A stretch of 22,562 nucleotides of DNA, from the NCBI GenBank assembly GCA_001662425.1, contig BDDC01000633.1, forward strand, positions 28,368-50,929, read 5' to 3'. Positions 17,894 through 22,562 of this stretch are shown piece after piece. How positions within the stretch are numbered: the stretch's first letter is position 1; every line of letters begins with the position of its first letter. The notes beneath the pieces are model-generated. The model made no database searches, was not told the DNA's origin, and saw only the letters and a list, made by a program, of their open reading frames with translations. The position numbers and the translations under genes are program-made. Source of the stretch: Chlamydomonas sphaeroides. Lineage: Eukaryota > Chlorophyta > Chlorophyceae > Chlamydomonadales > Chlamydomonadaceae.

Positions 17894-20800
17894 TCAGATC
17901 TCGATCTCCAGCTCCACGTCCTCCAGCTGCGCCGCCAGGGCCGTCTCCGTCAGCGCCCGCCCCGTACCATTCCACGACAGCGTGTCGTACGTCGCGCCCA
18001 GACCGCCGTGCGTTACCAGAGGTGACGGCCCGCCGCCAGCCTCAGACCTCGGCCCCAGGCCGGGCGCCGCCGGGCGGCCGGGGCTGGTTCCGCGGCCCGC
18101 GCGGGGCGCTGGGCTGCTGGGGCTTCGCAGCAGCAGCTGCTGCCGTGCAGCGTCCATCGCTCCACTCCAAGTCGGCCAGCCGGCGGCCAAGACCTCCCCC
18201 AGCGGCGGCTCTTCCGTGTGGGACGCGCGCAGGAGCTGGCGCTCCGCGGTCGCCTCGGACGGCGCGCCGGAGCCCTGCGCCAACACGACTGCGCCGGCTG
18301 ACCACTCCTGGCCGCGGCTGAGGCCGCTGAGGCGGCGGTCGATGGCGTCCGGCGCGCGGCTGTTGCGCGCGCTGCAGCCGCCGGCCTGCGGGCACAGCGA
18401 GGGCGGGGGCAGTGGGCCACGGCGCGGCGCCCGCGGTTGCGATGCGTCGGCAGGCGGTCTCCGCGTGGCAGGCCCGAGTGCCGCAGCCGGGCGTCTGGTG
18501 TCCGCCACGCAGCAGGCCCCGACCCCGCCCACCGCCGCCGCCGCCTGCTGCTCCGCCAGCAGCGTCGCCAGCTCCTTGGCCGCCTCCGCCGCGGCGGGCC
18601 GCCGCAGCGGGTCGGCCTCCCAGCAAGCCGTGATGAGGCGGCGCAGGCGCGGCGGGCAGCGCCGGTCGCTCAGCTGCGCCAGCGGTGGCCGCTCGTGCAG
18701 CACCGCTACCTTGTAGGCCACGGCGGCGATGGAGCAGCCCTGGGTGGGGCAGCAGGCCGGGCACGGTGGGCAGATACGGGGAGACGAGCGGACCGCCCGG
18801 CTCCAGCACGCTGGCTTGGCGGCTCCTGAGCCGGTCGCCTCACGCGTCACGCCTGCCTGCAGCCGCTGTGGATGGCGGCGCCCCACAGCCGCACCGCACC
18901 TTCCAGGGCTTGCGACCCGACAGCAGCGCCCACAGCAGGACGCCGAGGGAGTACTGGGCGTTGAGGTGGCGCGGAGGGGCAAGGGACAGGGGGCAGGGCC
19001 GGGGTAATGGCAGGGGAGGGAAAGCAAGACATGGTTGGAGAGCGTGGGCTGTGCTGGGGGCCTGGGCGTCGCTGCTAGGCTGTGCTACCACTGTGGTACA
19101 CTGTGCTGGGCGGCGTGCTGAGCGGTTGCGGCGGCGCTGCTGCAGCAGTCGCGGCAGTCGCAGCTATTGCATCCGTTGCAGCAGCAACCGGTCGTGCAGC
19201 TAGTACCGGCCGTCCGTACCAGATCGGCGTGGTGCGTCACGATGTAGTTTTGCTGGTTGTAGCACTCTGCAGCGACAACGGCGCGGCGGGGCGTGGGGCA
19301 CGGGCACAGCGCAGCGTGACGCGGCATGCATGGTCTGACGGCAGTAAGCTGCTTGAGCAAGTGCTGCAGCGGGCCTGGTTGCTGCCGGCTGCCGGCGCCA
19401 GGCAGGTGGGGACGGGACGGTGCAGCAAGCAGACGTGTGGCCAGGGCGGGCCGCGGCAGGGCCCGGCGCATCCATGGCGCGTCCCACGGCTGCCTTGGTC
19501 CGCACCCGGGGCCAGGTAGGCGGGGGTGCCCGCCTCGGGGTGCTCGGTGGCCTGCGTGCCAGACCGCAGCCGCGACAGCCCAAAGTCCTGCGCGCGCGGG
19601 GCCGGGGCGCGGCAGCACGTGGGCGGGCTGCGGCACGGGCCTGCAGGGCCGCCTGCATGGGATCCTTCCTGCGCGGTGCGGTCGTGGCGCCACTCACCGA
19701 CAGCTTGACGACCGGGTAGGCACTGTCAGCGGCGTTGAGCAGCACGTTGGCGGGCTGAGGGGCGGGAAGCGGGGGAGCGGGGAGCGGGGAGCGGGGAGCG
19801 GGCGCACGCAGGGGCGGTGTCGCGGGCCACATGGGCTGCTGGGGCAGGCGCCCGCCCTGCGCCGGGTGCGTCCTTGCCGCTGCGGCGCCAGCTCGCGGCG
19901 CTGCCTCTGGCGCTCCCCGCGCTTACCTTGAGGTCGCGGTGCACGACGGTGGGGTGCAGCAGCTCCAGCGGCCTCGCGACGCAGAGCCCGATGTGCAGCA
20001 CCTGCGTTGGGGCCGGCACCCCATGGGACGCCACAGCGGGTGTGGGCGGCTGGCTGCCTACCCTGATGGCAGGTCTGTGTGGCTCTCTCTCTCTCCCGAC
20101 CACCGGAGGCCGCACTTTGGTGAGAGGCAGCAGGCGGGAGCCGCCGCTGTTTGGCGGGCCGTGCGGCTCCACGCCATTGGAGGACTGGCGGCGCGTGCCT
20201 CCCTCGTACAGCAGGTGCTCCAGGGAGGTCTCCATCAGCTCCATGACCTGTGGTGGGCAGGTCAGGTGTGGTCAGCTGTGGTGAGGTGGTCAAGTGTGGT
20301 CAGGTGCAGTGCGGTGAGGTGAGGTGTGGTGAGGTTTGCTCAGGTCAGCTCAGCTCAGGGGTGCGACGCCGACACCCCTCCCTCAGCCGCCTGGCGACCA
20401 GCTGCCACTCACAAGCCGCCCCAGGCCACACGCACCAGGCACGGTCTCGGCATGGCTAGGCACGCCGCCAGCAGCCGCACGATGTTTGGGTGGCAGCAGC
20501 GGCCCAGCACCGCCACCTCAGCCGCCAGGCTGCCCAGCAGCCGCTGCACCGCCTCATCCGGCTGCGCGGCCTCGGTGATCTCGCCCGGCCGCAGCGTGGC
20601 CGTCAGCGACGAGGCCACCGCGCTGGCGCCGCCCGGCGGACTCGCCAAGTCGCCCTGGGCCGAGTCTAGTCCCATCGACGTCAGCTCGCGGCTTGCTGCG
20701 CGAGGGGTCGGCCCCGGCGTGCCGCCGGGTGTGTCCTGCTGGGAAGCCGGCCCCGTGGACGAGCAGTGGGCCACTCCCATGTCCCTGCACGGCGCAGCAC

Positions 20801-22470
20801 GCAGGATACGGGGCCGTGAACGGGGCGGTGCACACGCGGTGGCAGCACGTGCCGCGACGTGGGCCGGGGCTGCGTATCGCGTGTGGGCGGAACCTGCGTG
20901 GTCGTCGGCTCGGCGCAAGCCTGCTCGCCCGGCCGCTCTCACCCGCCAATGTGCAGCACCTTGACCGCCACTCGCTGCCCACGAAAGCGCCCCTCCATCA
21001 CCCGCCCGTACGCGCCGCGGCCCAGCAACCTCCGCGTCAGCGTGACCTGGTCCGCCTCCCCATCGCTGCCGCCGCCGCCCTGCTCGCGCGGCGCCGCTGC
21101 TGGGCTGTTGCCGCCGTACGGCATTCCCCCAACCTCGCTGGTCGCCAGGCCGCCGCAGGGGCCCTGCGATACGTCCGAGCATGACCTCCCCGGCGCTCTG
21201 ACGTTACTGTCGCGGGCCTGTACCGGCGGGCCCAAGGCCAGGACCACGTTGGTGACAATGTCGCTGCGGCAGGGCGTGGCGGGCGTTATGAGCGCCGCCT
21301 CGGCGCCTCCGGTGCCGGCGGCGGCAAACGACAGCACGCTCCGCGCGCTGGAGCGCAGCTCCCCCGCCGCCATGGCGGCCCGCTGCCGCGGCGTTGCTGC
21401 GTTGCCGGCGGCGGCGCCGGATGCCCCTGTCGGGGGCGCAGGGCGGCCGCAGGCGCACGGGTTCTGACAGCGGCCGCCGGCGGCGCCGTGAGCTGTGCGC
21501 GCTGGCCGGGCCGCGAGCTGTCGCTCGGGGGCTGCGCGACGTTGGTCCGCGAGGTGAGCCTCCAACAGAACCCCGCCCGTGGCCCAACCCCTCTCACCTC
21601 CGTCCCCTACCGACTGATGCTCCGCGGATGAGTGCCTGGCCTGGTGGTGCAACAGCGCGGCCGCGGCCGTAGCCGCCCCCAGGCCCGACGCCGCGCTAGC
21701 TGCGCCGCCACTGCCGCCGTCGAGGGTGATCTTGGCCGCGGCACCCCCGGGGGGGGTCGACTGCGCGCCTAGCCCAGCGGTCGAAGTGAGCTCACTGAAG
21801 CCAGCGAGGCTGCACTCCCCAAGCACCAGGCCGCCCTCGCGCCGGTCCTTTTCAGCGACGGCCTTGCCGGCCGCCGCCGCCCCACCGCTGCCGCTGTTGC
21901 CTCCGCTGCCGGGCGGGGGAGTGGCCTTGGCTTGCCGCTCCACGCGCGCACGCCTGGCCCGGAGCGCGACCCACACGGCCACGACAGATGTCACGAGCGC
22001 CCCTGCGGCCGGGGGTCCCAGGCGGGTGGCTCAGGAGTAAAGTGGACCAGGCTAGTGTGCGTTTGTGTTTCATCGGCAGCCCCATGTCGCGCAGCGGTGG
22101 AGACATGGGACTCGCACCTCCGCCCACGCCGATGCCCACGCCCAGTGCTACCGCCAGCGTCCGGCCGCTGTCGCCGCCGCCATCGCCACCGCTTCCCGCA
22201 GCGCCGTCTGCAGCGGCTGGCGTCAGCGGCGCGCCGCCGCCCGAGCCAACCGACGGCGGCATCGGGCCGCCCAGCCAGGGCTGTGCTGGCGCGCAGCCTG
22301 CTGCACCGGGAGCCGTGGGGCGGGCAGGGCGTGTGCAGCAGGTGGCGGGCCTAGGACAGCTGGGCAGCACACGCAGCACGTGTCGGCGGCCCACCTGCTG
22401 TGGCGGCGCCGTCCATGCAGTCGGGCGCCAGCGCCTGCCTGCACAGCGTGTAGGTGCTCAGCAACAGCAC
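17894..22470 (-). CDS. receptor-like protein kinase, TKL type, 5' end outside window
   Basis: Eleven minus-strand exons in phase: 22395-22470, 22118-22285, 20943-22002, 20436-20784, 20116-20247, 19927-20001, 19698-19754, 19506-19587, 19220-19266, 18900-18953, 17894-18739 (981 residues visible). The order is a Cys-containing outer segment (TLCRQALAPDCMDG), a transmembrane helix (TLAVALGVGIGVGG joined to ALVTSVVAVWVAL), a basic stop (RARRARVER), a long low-complexity juxtamembrane region, then the kinase. Kinase motifs are GRGAYGRV, VAVK, AAEVAVLGRCCHPNIV, LVMELMETSLEHLL, HRDLKPANVLL, DFGLSR, GTPAYLAPE, DLYSLGVLLW and CWEADPLRRP, so it should be catalytically active on Ser/Thr. About 85 residues are inserted between the VAVK strand and the alpha-C helix. 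The C-terminal tail of about 210 residues may contain an unspliced in-frame intron, and so may the region near 21590. The extracellular ligand is unknown. Confidence 0.83.
19771..19801. repeat. 7-bp ggggagc tandem repeat in a kinase intron
   Basis: About four copies of ggggagc lie in the intron between the HRDLK and PANVLL exons of the kinase gene (19755-19926). The regular G runs could form a G-quadruplex on the plus strand, the non-coding strand of the gene. Confidence 0.75.
20258..20357. repeat. imperfect gtggtcaggt/ggtgaggt-type repeat in a kinase intron
   Basis: The intron 20248-20435 contains about 100 bases of short degenerate units such as ggtcaggtgtggtcag, gtggtgaggtggtcaa and cggtgaggtgaggtg. 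Unit length is irregular (roughly 5-10 bp). It looks like slippage-derived intron filler. Confidence 0.6.
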
Positions 22471-22562
22471 CTGGCGGCGGCGGGGGCGGGGGCAGGGGCC
22501 CGTGTGGGGAGGGCAGCAGGAGGGGGAGGGCAGGGAGGAGGAGGGCAGGGAGGGGGAGGGCA
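22471..22562 (-). other. intron of the kinase gene (right edge)
   Basis: Immediately upstream of the 22470 acceptor on the minus strand the sequence is almost pure pyrimidine (G/A-rich on the plus strand, with repeats of gggagggca), as expected for a polypyrimidine tract and intron. The upstream exons of the kinase lie past the window. Confidence 0.6.

Overview
This looks like nuclear DNA from a chlamydomonadalean (volvocine-type) green alga. The DNA is very GC-rich, coding regions are cut into many short exons by GC-rich GT-AG introns, and the encoded proteins carry long Ala/Gly/Ser/Pro-rich inserts. A TGTAA element, the usual polyadenylation signal of this group, follows one stop codon. The gene families (CHASE-domain receptor, plastid-type HSP22, signal peptide peptidase, receptor-like TKL kinase) also fit. 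The species cannot be named from the window. All gene models below were spliced by hand from splice sites, reading phase and conserved protein motifs.

Layout. (1) 1-1488, minus: 5' part of a membrane sensor with one N-terminal membrane segment and a CHASE-like extracellular domain, running off the left edge. (2) 1489-4019: a 2.5 kb gene-poor stretch with a decayed tRNA-Cys-like sequence, an inverted-repeat pair, an AT-richer island and two short tandem arrays. (3) 4020-5104, minus: a complete two-exon small heat-shock protein with a probable chloroplast transit peptide; a weak heat-shock-element-like motif and a possible broken small gene lie just upstream. (4) 6549-10462, minus: a complete 12-exon RCC1-repeat beta-propeller protein (637 aa) with a 33-bp minisatellite in one intron. 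(5) 10835-15869, plus: a complete 15-exon GxGD intramembrane aspartyl protease of the signal peptide peptidase (SPP) family (628 aa), with YD, GLGD and PAL motifs, a GC-AG intron and a possible plastid transit peptide. It shares a 372-bp divergent promoter region with the RCC1 gene. (6) 15870-17893: intergenic between convergent genes. (7) 17894-22470 and beyond, minus: a receptor-like Ser/Thr kinase of TKL type with a transmembrane helix, running off the right edge.

The genes do not form a pathway or operon; they are independent eukaryotic transcription units. Two are membrane sensors, one is a stress chaperone and one is a membrane protease. I see no CRISPR array, prophage or intact mobile element. 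The oddest items are the protein inserts that split conserved folds (HSP20, RCC1, SPP, kinase), the GC-AG intron, a duplicated splice donor inside an SPP intron, and the possible frameshifted relic upstream of the HSP gene.
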